In this document: positions 10,585-21,192 of the stretch, in pieces
How the letters are laid out: each line of letters begins with the position of its first letter
How positions within the stretch are numbered: position 1 is the stretch's first letter
Assembly (NCBI GenBank): GCA_027943245.1
Contig: JANDJZ010000028.1
Location: forward strand, 1-64,000
Direction of reading: 5' to 3'
DNA: 64,000 nucleotides
Source of the DNA: Acanthamoeba sp. SK_2022b
Taxonomy: Eukaryota; Discosea; Longamoebia; Acanthamoebidae
Position numbers and translations under genes: made by a program
The notes under the pieces: generated by a model
What the model saw: only the letters and a program-made list of their open reading frames with translations
Told to the model about the DNA's origin: nothing
Databases searched by the model: none

Positions 10585-12126
10585 CACGTACAGGCTACTT
10601 GCTGGGCGAGCTGCTTGCGTGCCGGCTGTCGGGATACAAGCGCTCAAAATACCATAAACCGTCAGTGACGGCCGAGAATAACACTGGCGACCAGTCCGAG
10701 CGACTCGGCGTATGAGCACCCTCCTTGGCTCGCGATGATAATGATGACGTGGTTTCATTCGTACATAGCATCTTACAATTGTCTTGTCTTCCGTGTGAGA
10801 CGACAGGAGTGTATCAAGACAGCGTGTGCCGTGCTGAAGATCCAACAGGTGCCCGAGACCGGCGACAAGGCTGTCCGCGCCATCGAGGAGAAGATCTCCG
10901 AGCTCAACAAGACGCTGCCCGAGGATTACAACCGTCCCCTGTTCGACCTTACTTCTCTCTCCCCCGAGCAACTGAGCCGCCTCGAGCAGATCAATGATGG
11001 TGCCTTGTCTACCACCCATCGCTACACCACCACCACATGCATGGCTAACCGGGAAAATGCTTTCGATGCGTGGCTTTGTCTGCCCCCACTTACAGGCTTC
11101 AAGGCAGAGTACAGCAAGCGACAGGCCGTGATCATCGATCGGTTCCGCCAGACCCTCGTCCCTCTGTTCCGCGTCAGAGGCGTGCCGTCGGAGATCAAGG
11201 AGGGGCTGCAGTCCAACATCAACGAAGAGATCGCCAAGTATCAAAAGTGCGCGCGCGACGATCCCCCGCCCACCAACCCCAACGCAACGCTAGTGCGCTG
11301 CGGGGTCCCCATGTGGCTCACACTAACGTCGGCTGGGCATGGCATGCCAGGTCCCACTCGTGCGAGTTCTCGACGTGGGACATCGTGGTCTCACGAGACG
11401 ACCTCGTACAACATCAACTGCAGCGAACCAATGTGCGGTCGCTTGACTCTGTTAAGGGCGACGAGCCGCGAATGAAGACCCTCGTGGTCAACATGGTATC
11501 GACCACCCCTCCTCTCCCTCCTTTTCTCTTCGTCGACAATATGTCTCCCTCCCCCATGACGACCGTGGTGTCTGAGCGTTCTCTGGGGGCTTGGCGTTGG
11601 GGCCCACGTTCAGGAGGTCTACCGGAAGGGCGCCGGCGGGAGGGTGGCCAGCAAGAAGGAGGACCTGCCCAAGCGCAGCCGGCGCCGAAGGAAGTGGGAG
11701 GCTGACGACGCCGATTCGCTCCCGACCGGTGTCGGCATCGAGGGGGACAGACCTGGCCGGGACGAGGCCGGCGAAGACGCGGAGGAGGAGGAGGGCGAGA
11801 GGGAGGGCGAGCCCCTAGGGGGGGCGACAGAGACGCGGGGCAGCGGTGAGGGAGAAGGAGAAGGCGGGGAGGAGGAGGAGGGCGAGCTGACGCGGGAGGA
11901 GCGACGGCGACTCGCCAACGAGCGGCGGCAGCGGGGCGAGAAGCGGAAGGCCGACGAGCTGCTCAAGAAGAAGACGCAGGAGCCACGGGAACTGAGCAAG
12001 AAGGACAAGCAGTTCCTCAAGCAGCAGCTGAAGAAGGAGAAGCGCCAGCAGCGACGCGAGAAGAAGCTCGAGCGGACCAGACGCGGCCAAACCAAGAACG
12101 ATGAAGACGACGAGCAAGCCGAGTGA
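9915..12126 (+). CDS. FAM98: FAM98-like protein (tRNA-splicing ligase complex subunit)
   Basis: The start at 9915 gives MALVLEEVVVKDQLMKLLSQ. The next exon (about 10058) contains DPHYLALCAHLASEFASWV, the FAM98 calponin-homology-like block. Later exons carry GYLLGELLACRL, then VRAIEEKISELNKTLPEDYN and QLSRLEQINDGFKAEYSKRQ, the helical region most typical of FAM98. The C-terminal exon (about 11615-12126) differs from animal FAM98: it is highly charged with long Glu runs and Lys/Arg-rich coiled-coil stretches instead of Gly-rich repeats. In animals FAM98 works with RTCB, DDX1 and RTRAF in tRNA splicing and RNA transport. One intron appears to use a GC donor (GGG/GCACGT near 10431). It is convergent with the Nudix gene. 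Confidence 0.82.
10525..10582 (+). repeat. (CA)n microsatellite in FAM98 intron
   Basis: About 29 CA units on the coding strand end a few bases before a GTACAG acceptor that precedes the exon encoding GYLLGELLACRL. Confidence 0.9.
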
Positions 12127-12246
12127 TCGATCGGTACAACTTTGTATTGGACGAGGCACAGCGCATTTTCACCACGGCTTCACCGTTCACACGCAGTGGG
12201 GCCTGCCCTCTTTGGCGCTGCGGCGGGTCAACTTGGTGGGCAGAAC

Positions 12247-13746
12247 TCAGCTGCTTCCCCGCTCTTCGGCCGCGAGTTGGTGGTGGTGGTCGTGGTGGGC
12301 GGTGGTGGCCTCTCTCCGCTGCCCGACGACCACTCCGGTGGTGGTGAGGTCCTCCAGCTTGACGTCGCCGCCGCTCTCGACGCCGGGACCGGTCGGCTCC
12401 ACGGTGCCGCCGCTCTCCGACTCTGGCGCGACGCGGGCGTGCACGAGCGATGATGAGGAGGAGAAGGAGCTGGCGGTGTCCGCGGGAGAAGAGGGATAGA
12501 CGGTGGGAGAAGAGGCGAGAGACGAGGCGGCGGCGGCCGAGGCGGTGGTGGTAGTGGAGCACGGCGGCGGAGGGATCATCTCGCCCTCGCGCGTGAGGAG
12601 CGTGAGCGGGAAGACGGCGCCCCCGCCCTGGATGTACCGGCCCCAGTCCAGCAACTCTGGACCGCGCAGGCCAGGCGCGGTCTGCCCCATCTGCACCAAC
12701 TCGTCCAGCGTCACCCACGCTACGCACGCGTAGCGACGACGACGTCAGCCTCGCCAAAGAGGAGGCAAGTCTGCGCCGAGGGGGAGTGACGCGAGTACCA
12801 GCTCCTTCGGACTCCTTGTCCGGCTCGGACTTGGGGGGCTGGTTCTGGTCGATGGGTCGTGCGAAGAAGACGATCCGACACCGGCCTCTGTACAAAGTCA
12901 TCGTGTGCTCGATTCGGAGAATGCCTGCGGGGGGGGGGGCATGTATGAGTCCTCCAACTCCGCGTGTGCAGTGCGCCGGGTCGCCTTTGTCCTTGTCCGT
13001 GGGGGGAGGCCCTGCGCGCGCACGTGCCTTCTAGGCGAACGTCGATGCCGGCCTCCTCCTTGGTCTCGCGAATGGCAGCGCTCATGAGGTCGTCCCCGGG
13101 ATCGACGAAGCCTGCCGGGAGCCACCAGCCTCTGCCCCGCGACTCGTGCACTGCGAGGAAGCGGCCATCGGGATGCTGCACTACCACCAGGCTGAAGTTC
13201 CACGTCGGGCAACCTGTCTGCCTGTTCCATTCTGCGGAGCGCAGACAACAACCGGCCCCACCACAGCAAACCCACGAACACGAAGGGCGAACGGTCAGCG
13301 CTGACGAGCTGACGGCCGAGTTGCCTTGGTCGTGAGCCGCACCTTCTTTCTTCTTCTTTGGCTCCTCTTGTGGCGCTGGAGCGTCAGAGGCAGGGTAAAC
13401 ATTTTAATTCAAATGAATCAATCAATTTCAAATCATCACCCAGCACAAAGATCGAAGCCGATGGGGCGAAGGTGGAGAGAGCGAACAAGGAAAGATGAGG
13501 CACAAAATTTGTGGTTCACCAAATTTGCGATGTAAATTTTCGGAATGGATGAGTACCGCGATCTAGCGTGTTGTTAGGGCTGCCCTCTCCATTCTTGAAC
13601 ACTCGCTTCACCCGGTCCAACATTCGCCGCGGCCCAAGCTTCTCCTTCTTGGGAGCGCCTTCCTCTCGCTTCCTCTTTTGCTGTCGTGCCTGTGAGTGGT
13701 ACCTTGCAGCGTCGCCATTTTCCGCGGTTTTAGCTCCTGCGCACAA
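12247..13746 (-). CDS. Nudix hydrolase with low-complexity C-terminal tail
   Basis: The Nudix box is GFVDPGDDLMSAAIRETKEE followed by AGIDV. It keeps the REx2EE metal-binding core, but the first box Glu (G-x5-E) is Asp. The fold continues with ILRIEHTMTLYRGRCRIVFF and WVTLDELVQMGQTAPGL. The substrate, probably a nucleoside diphosphate derivative, cannot be named. A Ser/Thr/Ala-rich tail of about 110 residues follows. The join after VRLEG keeps frame only if the donor is GC (AAG/GCACGT at about 13031). The start is uncertain: I chose 13746 because that exon (ending TLDR) joins in phase through 13362 to a Lys-rich exon and then EWNRQTGCPTWNFSLVVVQH. A shorter protein starting nearer the domain is possible. 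Confidence 0.78.
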
Positions 13747-14035
13747 GGCCCTGAAAGGAGGCGGCTATGATAAAGACAACATCGGGTCTGGCGACGTCGG
13801 GACGCAGGGCACGCTCGTATGTTGGCCACACCTTGACGCGTCGGTTACTAGACGTCGGGACAAGAACGACAGAGCACTTCACTAGAACGACGAGCACACT
13901 GGAGGAGGTTTGCAGTATACTCGCCAAAGCAATAAAGCCGTTCTTATCGAGTTAAGCAAGAGTTAACTAGCAAAGGATTCTCTGCCACATTGTGTATCTC
14001 ATTTTGTCAACCAGATATTGCGCATGTAGAGCAAG

Positions 14036-14107
14036 GATTCCGTGGTGCAACGGTAGCACGCAAGCCTAACACGCTTGAGGTCGCGAGATCAACACTCGCC
14101 GGAATCA
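14036..14107 (+). tRNA. tRNA-Val (anticodon AAC)
   Basis: A complete cloverleaf can be drawn. The acceptor stem 14036-14042 pairs perfectly with 14100-14106, and the discriminator is A14107. The D-stem GTGC/GCAC is 14045-14048 with 14056-14059. The anticodon stem CAAGC/GCTTG is 14061-14065 with 14073-14077, around loop CTAACAC with anticodon AAC at 14068-14070. The T-stem GCGAG/CTCGC is 14083-14087 with 14095-14099. There is no intron. A run of five T (14109-14113) directly downstream fits Pol III termination. The T-loop reads ATCAACA, starting with A where most elongator tRNAs have T54. The D-arm and anticodon arm resemble other eukaryotic tRNA-Val(AAC). Confidence 0.93.
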
Positions 14108-14172
14108 CTTTTTGCTGGGTGCGGTGGGAGCGCGGAGTGAAACTGACTGCTGGCGGCGCAACGATCTTTGTG

Positions 14173-16576
14173 ATGAAGAGAGCCGCTGCTGCGCGAACGC
14201 TTGGCGCGTGTGGTGCCAAAGGCACGGCTGGAGGGCTGCCGCTCGCGCCACGTTTTGCGTCGAGATCTGCAAGTCGCCTGCGGGGCAAGCGGCAGTTGAC
14301 CTCCGGAGCGTATTCGGCCACCCATCCTGGCACCGAGACTGCAAAGCTGTGGGCATCATTGGCCACCAAGGGGCCTGCCTTTCCGCTCCGTAGCTCGTCT
14401 GCCGACCAGGATGGCGTCCAAATCCTCCCCACCCCCGACGATTTCTTCAATGCTCTCAAGGTGTGGTGTTTTTTTATTTTGCTTTTTTTTTTAATTTTAT
14501 ATTATATTAATAATTTCTATCAGGAGGGCACCAAGAGAGCTCGCAAGAGGGTCGTGATTGCTGCACTGTATCTCGGCACTGGGCACCACGAGAAAGAACT
14601 GGTGGCGTCTTCTCTGCCTCCGTTTGCTCTTCTTATTTGGCGCGTGCCGACGTGCTAACCTCTCGCACCGATGTGTGTGGCATATCAGGTATCGCTGTTG
14701 CAGCAAGCGTGCGAGCGAAACAAGGACCTCCGCGTATCGATCCTTCTCGACTGCGCCCGCGGCCTGCGCGGCGACCCCAATTCGGCCGCCATGCTACGAC
14801 CCTTGGTGCGACTTATCAACTCGATGCCCCCGCTGTGGCAGAATGCGCGCTGACCCTCTCTCTCTCTCTCTCTCTCTTCTCTATGTGGCCGTGTGTGATG
14901 GACGATCATGCGTGTGTGGCCGTGAAGGTGGAAGCGCATCCGGCGTCGGTGTCGGTGAGCCTCTACCAGACGCCCGATCTGCGGGGATTGGTGAAGCGGT
15001 TTGCTCCGCCTCGCTGGAACGAGATCGTGGGCGTCTCGCACTTCAAGGCATTTGTCTTTGATGACGACACCATGCTGAGCGGGTACACACCGATTCGCGT
15101 TACGCGCGCGCACACAACACAACACACGCGTCGCGTGCCTGTGTCGACGTAAACACGAGCCCTCACGCTTTCCGTCGAACCCAATCGAATCCCGCCTGGC
15201 AGGGCAAACCTGTCGGACCAGTACTTCACCAATCGTCAGGACCGCTACATGCTCTTCAAGCAAGCTCCCGAGCTCAGCGACTTCTTTGAAACCTTGATCA
15301 ACAGGGTCCATCTTCACCTCGACCTTCCCCTTCGTTCCCCACCTCATCTCTGCTCCGCTCAGCGGTCTTGGCTCACGCGCGGTGGCGGTGCTTGCTCGCG
15401 TGCGGCGTCCACGTGCTGTGTCTGCAGTCGAGCGAGTTTAGCTACAGCGTGACGCCCCAGGGCGGGATTCAGCTGCCGCCCGGCTGTCCCCACCCGGAGA
15501 CGGCTCCGATCGCCGAGTTCGCCGCGTTCGTGCGGAGTCGGATCGCTCCGCTCCTCGCGCCCGCCGCCCCTTCGCCTCCGCCCGCCGCCAGCGCATCGCA
15601 GTGCAAGACGTGGGTGTTCCCCACCGTCCAGATGGGTCGCTTCGGGGTCCACCAGGACGAGCAGATGACCGAGCTCGTCTTATCGTCGTGCGCGGAACGC
15701 GGGGCCACGTTGGACCTGGCGTCGGCCTACTTCAACATTACCAAGCGCTACAGGGACGCCGTCCTTTCATCTCAGCACCAGGCGCAGGTGAACATCATCA
15801 CCGCTAGCCCTGAGGTGCCTCTCCCTCCCCCAAGGCGACGTTCGACTCCACACATAACCTCCTCGCCGTGTTTGGTGTGCGCGCCAACAGGCCAATGGCT
15901 TCTTCAACAGCAAGGGCATGTCCCAGCACATCCCCATGGGCTACACGGCGATGGAGAAGCAGGTAAAGAGTAGTGACTGGTATGATGGGTAGACAACACG
16001 CTTGACCGACCGACCACGCACACCCGCACGCACGGGCACCGCACGCAACAGTTCTTCCAAGAGGTGGAGAGGCGTGGACAGGGCGAGCGCGTTCGAATAT
16101 TCGAGTACTTCCGACAAGGCTGGACCTTCCACGGCAAGGGCCTGTGGTACACGCCTGCGGGGCAGGACCAGCCCGTGCTCACGATGATCGGCAGTCCCAA
16201 CTTCGGTGCGTCTCGAAACAGAGTCGGCTGCGTGGTGGCTCGAATGGGCGTGGCCTCACACATTGGAGTGTGATGGTGCTGCAGGCCGTCGCTCCACCGA
16301 CCGTGATCTGGAGGCGCAAGTCGTGGTGCTCACCGAAGACCCCGTTCTCCGAAGCAAGCTGGCTGAGGTCTGTATCTCTCCTCTCTCTCTCTCTCTCTCT
16401 TGTTGTGCACCGGCACCAGTGAGCACTGACGCGCCCTCGCCTTCTCTCGCGTCCAGGAGAGGGCCATGCTGTTTGACAGCACCAAACTCGTGACGAAGGC
16501 GACCTTTGACAGGCCTGACCGCTACGTGCAGCTTTGGGCCAGACTCACCACTGGGCTGCTCTCTTCATATTTTTAA
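14173..16576 (+). CDS. PGS1: CDP-diacylglycerol-glycerol-3-phosphate 3-phosphatidyltransferase, mitochondrial
   Basis: PLD-superfamily enzyme making phosphatidylglycerophosphate, the first committed step to cardiolipin. The start at 14173 gives MKRAAAARTLGACGAKG followed by an Arg/Ser/Ala-rich, acid-poor stretch, a good mitochondrial presequence. A region near 14740-14850 carries NKDLRVSILLDCARGLRG. HKD motif 1 is SHFKAFVFDDDTMLSGANLS (H-x-K-x4-D), split by the intron at about 15081-15202. HKD motif 2 is GWTFHGKGLWYTPAG with TMIGSPNFGGRSTDRDLEAQ; its final Asp is replaced, as is usual in PGS1. The C-terminal exon ends RLTTGLLSSYF and TAA. Several introns carry CT tracts on the coding strand. 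It begins only 65 bases after the tRNA gene. Confidence 0.93.
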
Positions 16577-16727
16577 ACAAGTAGTCTGGTGCCCTCCTGC
16601 CCGCGACGTTGCAACGATAAGCCTGAGGCGGCGACTGCACAAGAAGAGAAGCAAGATCTCGGATTTTTTTGTTTTTGGTTTATTTTTTGACAATGTCCAT
16701 CGATGTCCAGTGAAAATGAACCACCGC

Positions 16728-17587
16728 TTACTGCTCCTCGGCGGCTTCCTCCTCCTGGTCGTGAATGTTGAAGTACTTGAGCTTGTAGGTGTTCTTGCTC
16801 TGCGAGACCACGCGAAGCCAATCGCGCAGCTGCTGCTTCTTCAAGTACTTCTTGGTAAGGTACTTGACGTACTTCTTGGAGAAGGGGATGGTCGAGCTCA
16901 CGGTGAGCTTCGTCTTCTCCCTGGTGATCCTGACGGAGTTGCCGAGCTGACCGGCCTTGCCGTTAACCTTGATGCGATCGTGAAGGTACTTCTCCTACAG
17001 GTCCCAAATTGACGAAATCGATGTGAGAGGGGGGCCTGGCAAAACCCAAGGAGAGAAACGTACGAAGGAGTTGGGGTCCATGATGCCATCCTCAACGGGG
17101 TCGGAGAGATCGAGCACGAACTTGAGGACCTTCTTCTTCGGCTTACCCTTGCGTCCGCTCTTGGACACCTTCTTCACCTTGGGCTTGGCGGGGGCGGCCT
17201 TGACCTTGGGGGTCTGGGCCTTGACGGCGGCGGGCTTGGCAACAGCGGCCTTAGCGGCAGCAGCCTTGGCGGGAGCGGCAGCCTTGGTCGAGGCCTCCTT
17301 CTTGGGGGTGGCAGCCTTGGCGGGGGCAGCGGCGGCGGGCTTGGGGGCGGCAGCCTTAGGAGCGGCGGCCTTAGCCTCCTTCTTGGGAGCAGCGGCCTTG
17401 GGGGCGGCGGCCTCCTTGGCGGGGGTGGCGGCCTTCTTGGGAGCGGCCTTGGTCTAAGTATAAAAATCAACGATCAGAGTGATGTCTTAGCCGACACAGA
17501 ATCGATTATAGTACATCCATAGATCTAACAACCCTTAGCGCCATAGAGGAGGACACGTACGGACTTGCCCTTCGCGGCGGTGGACAT
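16728..17587 (-). CDS. RPL22: 60S ribosomal protein L22 with long Ala/Lys-rich N-terminal extension
   Basis: The start at 17587 (MSTAAKGKS) splices to an exon of about 100 residues made of Ala, Lys and Pro repeats ([20 protein letters not shown] type), similar to a linker-histone tail. The conserved L22e domain follows: [59 protein letters not shown], and the end [20 protein letters not shown] with a short acidic tail. L22 is a non-essential large-subunit protein near the exit tunnel. Insect L22 also has a histone-like N-terminal extension; this looks like an independent or shared example. Divergent from RPS28 across 285 bases. Confidence 0.96.
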
Positions 17588-17872
17588 TATCTCTTCTTTT
17601 ATGGATCGACTAGCGAAGCCGGATAGGGAAGAAGGGGAAGAGAAGAAAGAAAGGATGCCGATGCAGCCAGACAGCTAAAGAGCAATCGCAAAAATCCCAA
17701 ATCCGGACAAAATCCCGTATTTGATGACACTAAACCCGGATATTAGTTCGTGTGGGCGCAGACTTATGGGCGACCGGTTTTTGCCCGCCTCTTCCTTTCT
17801 TTCTTTCCCTTCCTCTCGCAGCCAGCAGCAGACCCTCCGTTTCTGTCGGCCCTCGATTCAAAAAAACTCAAG
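17588..17872. promoter_or_regulatory. Bidirectional promoter of RPL22 and RPS28
   Basis: The 285 bases between the two divergent ribosomal-protein start codons must hold both core promoters. The segment 17699-17743 has an ATCCGG block and a matching CCGGAT block in inverted orientation, about 30 bases apart, near the middle. A pyrimidine-rich stretch (about 17785-17820, CTTCCTTTCTTTCTTTCCC) lies just upstream of RPS28 and could be a TOP-like start region. There is no clear TATA box. Confidence 0.55.
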
Positions 17873-18085
17873 ATGAGCGAGACCACTGCTACTGATGGAT
17901 TGGCCTACGTCAAGGTCGAGAAGCTCCTCGGCCGTACCGGCTCGCGTGGAGGTGTGACCCAGGTGCGTTGCAGCTTCGTCAACTCGACCCGCCGCGAGAT
18001 CATCCGCAACGTCGTCGGACCCGTGCGCGTTGGTGACATTCTCATCCTCCTCGAAACTGAGCGCGAGGCCCGCCGACTCCGCTAA
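17873..18085 (+). CDS. RPS28: 40S ribosomal protein S28
   Basis: An intronless 70-residue ORF starting [20 protein letters not shown], with the S28e core [20 protein letters not shown], the conserved [20 protein letters not shown], and the invariant basic C-terminus EARRLR. Its length equals the family norm. It is a small-subunit head protein near the mRNA exit. The open frame extends upstream to 17750, but this Met fits family length and lies directly after a pyrimidine-rich leader. Confidence 0.98.
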   Translation: MSETTATDGLAYVKVEKLLGRTGSRGGVTQVRCSFVNSTRREIIRNVVGPVRVGDILILLETEREARRLR

Positions 18086-18496
18086 ATCGCTGACCTTCTG
18101 CTGCTCACTCGTTTGGAGGTTATGCCAATCGAGCCAAAGCAACGACGCCGGGCATCTTCTACTTCGATAAACGTCGAGCAGGGTGCTGGTCGCCGAAGAG
18201 AATAAATTATTTCCATCTAATTGAACCTCCCCCACTCGGTTTGCCGCCTGCTCGCGTGGAGCCAGCTCTGGAAGGCCCATTTGAGCTCTGCCCATCGTCA
18301 AAACCTGCCCCCCGTGCGAGAACCAAGATTTGGCGTGTCCTGCACCAAACGTCCGCGCCGCTGACGTGGGCAGTAACCACGCAATAATAGAATAAAAAAG
18401 TCTCCGCTCTGCATCTTGTGTTGGCGCCAAGAGCTCAGCGGACGACAGGCCAAAGAACAGAGACAAGGGACAATTTCCTGTTCATTTGAAGCGAAG
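18086..18496. other. Intergenic region between RPS28 and SPTLC1
   Basis: 411 bases with no supported gene. A minus-strand ORF crosses it (to 18466) but has no recognisable features and overlaps RPS28 antisense. The region contains the RPS28 3'UTR, with GAATAAATTATT at 18199-18210 as a possible polyadenylation signal, and the SPTLC1 promoter. Confidence 0.5.
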
Positions 18497-20783
18497 ATGA
18501 GCACTTATCTCTCGGCCAGCTCCGCATTGGAAGAGTTCTTCTGGCATCTGCTTGCGCAATCCGGAAATGGAATGCTCGCGGTGGCCGATTATCTCGGCGT
18601 TCATCCCATGCACCTCGGCCTGGAGATCTTTTTCGGTTTGGTGCTGATCTACTTTGTGTTCCAAAAGAGCTACAAGATCCCCAAGCATGAGCCTGAGCGT
18701 CTTACCGATAAGGTACGTTTCGTCTAGACAAAGCAGGGCCCGTGGCGGCCAATTCTTACACCCCCCCCCCCATTATAAAGGAAATCGATCAATTGGTGGC
18801 CGAATGGAACCCTTCGCCCCTTGTGCCCAACCTCAACGAGTACCAAGAGTGGAATGAAACGACCATCCCGACTCTGGCGAGGTAATGGCCTGTTTTTTTT
18901 TTTTTTGCGGCTGCATTCTACGGACGAAGGCTCATGTCTTTTCTTCTTCGCCGCAGTGCCCCCTCCGCAGTAGTAGAGCTCGAGGGTGGCAACAAGGTGC
19001 TCAACTTCGCCAGCACCAACTTCCTTGGCATGGCCGAGAACCCCGAGATCAAGGTACAAACATACTCCCCCTTCTCACCCACGTCGCTCGCTCAAATCTA
19101 TCTCTTTGTGCAGAAAACCGCTGTGGCTGCTCTGCAAACCTATGGCTGCGGTTCGTGTGGTCCTCGCGGCTTCTACGGCACCATGGGTACGGCGGCTTAC
19201 CACTCCATCTACACACCGCTCCAGAGACATCTTCCTTTTCCGCCAACCGTCTGCGCCCTCTCCAATCCTTTTATTTTTCTTCAGATGTGCATCTTGATCT
19301 GGAGAAGAAGATCGCCGAGTTCATGCAGACCGAAGCGTCCATCGTCTACTCTTCTGGCTTTGCCACCATTGCCTCCGTCATTCCTGCCTTCTCCAAGGTC
19401 TACGACGCCATCATCTGGTATGTATACACGCCTCTCTGAACCACATCACCGCAGCGCTTCGCTTCGCTGCTGTCCGCTGCGCCGCTCGGCTCACACGAGG
19501 GCATCTGGCCGAGCGCAGTGACCAGGGCGTTTCGCACGCCGTCCAAGTAGGTGCGCTGCTCTCGCGCAGCAAGGTGTCCTATTTCAAGCACAACGACGTC
19601 AAGGATCTCAGGAAGGTCCTGGAGGAGATCAAGCAGGACGATGCGGCCAAAAAGAAGAAGATCTACCGCAAGTTCGTCATCATCGAGGGACTCTACCACA
19701 ACTACGGCGACATCGCTCCCCTCCCCGAGATCCTCAAGCTCAAGGATGAGTTCCACTTCCACCTCATCATGGACGACTCCCTCGGCATCGGCACGCTTGG
19801 CGCCCACGGACGAGGCACGTGCGAGCACTGGGGCGTCCCCGCCAACAAGGTATCATCCCCCACTTCCCTCCCGCACGACAGTGGCGGTTTTATTTTATTT
19901 TACTTATTGAAGCGATTGCTGTCATGACTCACTCGGGTGACTGCTTGTCCGCCTTTTGTTCACAGATCGACATCCTCACCGGCAACCTGGGCCATTCGGT
20001 TGGCTCGCTCGGCGGGTTCGGCTGCGGCAACAAGACCGTCGTCAACCACCAGGTGCGGAAGCGTCCAGCTCAATTTACGCTCATATATTTTTATTTATTG
20101 CTTATTTACTTTCCCTTTTCTTGCTATATGATGCTGTTGACTCACCTTCGTCGTCTCGGCCCTCTTGTGTTGCAGCGTTTGAATGCCTCGGGCTACGTGT
20201 TCTCGGCCTCGTCGCCGCCCTACCTCGTGTCGTCTGCCCTCAAGGCCTTCTCGCTCATCCAAGAGAAGCCCGAACTGCTCGAGAAGCTTCAGAGCAACAT
20301 CGCCACCTTCCGCAAGGAGATCGAAGGTGACCTTACTCCCCACTACCGCCCTCGCCCCGCATCGATCTGCTCATACCAATACGCGCATTGGTCTCGATCT
20401 AGGCATCCAAGAGTCGGGCATCGTCTTGAGCACGCTCGCCGAGGCGCCCATCGTCCACCTGAGGCTCGCCGAGTCCAGCGGCGATAGGTTCGAGGACGAG
20501 AAGACTCTCCAGGCCATCGTCGACGAGGCTCTCGAGCAGGGTTCGTCCCCCCCCCCTCCGTCCGCTTGACCATTTTCCTCACATTTTCTCTCTCTCCTCT
20601 CTCTCTCTTCTCTCCCACGCAGGCATCCTCTTGACACGCGCGCAGTATGTACAGACGGAGAAGTTCCTCCCCCCGCCCTCCATTCGCGTAGCCCTCTGCT
20701 CGACCCACGAGAAGAAGGACGTGGTCAAGGCCGCGAGGGTCGTCAAGGAGGCCGCCCGCAAGGTCCTTTCGAAGGAGCAGTAA
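18497..20783 (+). CDS. SPTLC1: Serine palmitoyltransferase subunit 1
   Basis: LCB1-type subunit of serine palmitoyltransferase, which with LCB2 condenses serine and palmitoyl-CoA to start sphingolipid synthesis at the ER. An N-terminal membrane helix ([17 protein letters not shown]) is followed by [38 protein letters not shown] and [20 protein letters not shown]. The cofactor region reads [20 protein letters not shown]. The PLP-binding Lys of catalytic alpha-oxoamine synthases is absent here, as expected for LCB1, so a separate LCB2 must supply catalysis. [20 protein letters not shown] and [20 protein letters not shown] complete the protein, which ends ...VLSKEQ with TAA. Ten or so introns are present; the longer ones include AT-rich or CT-rich stretches. 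It is a paralogue of GCAT at 2608. Confidence 0.95.
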
Positions 20784-21192
20784 GAGCTCTCAAACGAGAG
20801 TCCAGGCAAGGAAGGGGCGGGAGGCAGAGAGGGGAGGGGCAGGAGAGGAGAGGAATGGAGAGGAGTCGCCAAACGAACACGACACTGGCGTCGAGTGGCA
20901 CATCCAGAGCGCGATGATGAACCCCAGGAAAAACGACGACGTCGCACGTGCGCGCATCACCGAGGTGGTGGACCGGCGGAAGTGGAGAAGAAGAACAGGA
21001 AAGGAAAGAAGCAGAAGAAGAAGAACGAGGAGGAAGCGAGGGGCGAGCAGCCCACTCGACTCAGCCCGCATGACAGACACTAACATACACAGCAGTGTGT
21101 TTTGAGGGGTTTTGTGCGCCACGGTGTTGTTGACCCATAAACGCTTTCGGATTGTATGAGGAGGAGACTGGGTGGGGTGGTCCGGCTGGCTG
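20784..21192. other. Convergent 3' intergenic region
   Basis: 409 bases between the stop codons of SPTLC1 (+) and the SK-like channel (-). The stretch 20810-21050 is strongly purine-biased on the plus strand (GGAGAGGGG and AGAAGAAGAAGAACG types), giving spurious Ser/Leu-rich antisense ORFs. No gene is supported. Confidence 0.5.
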
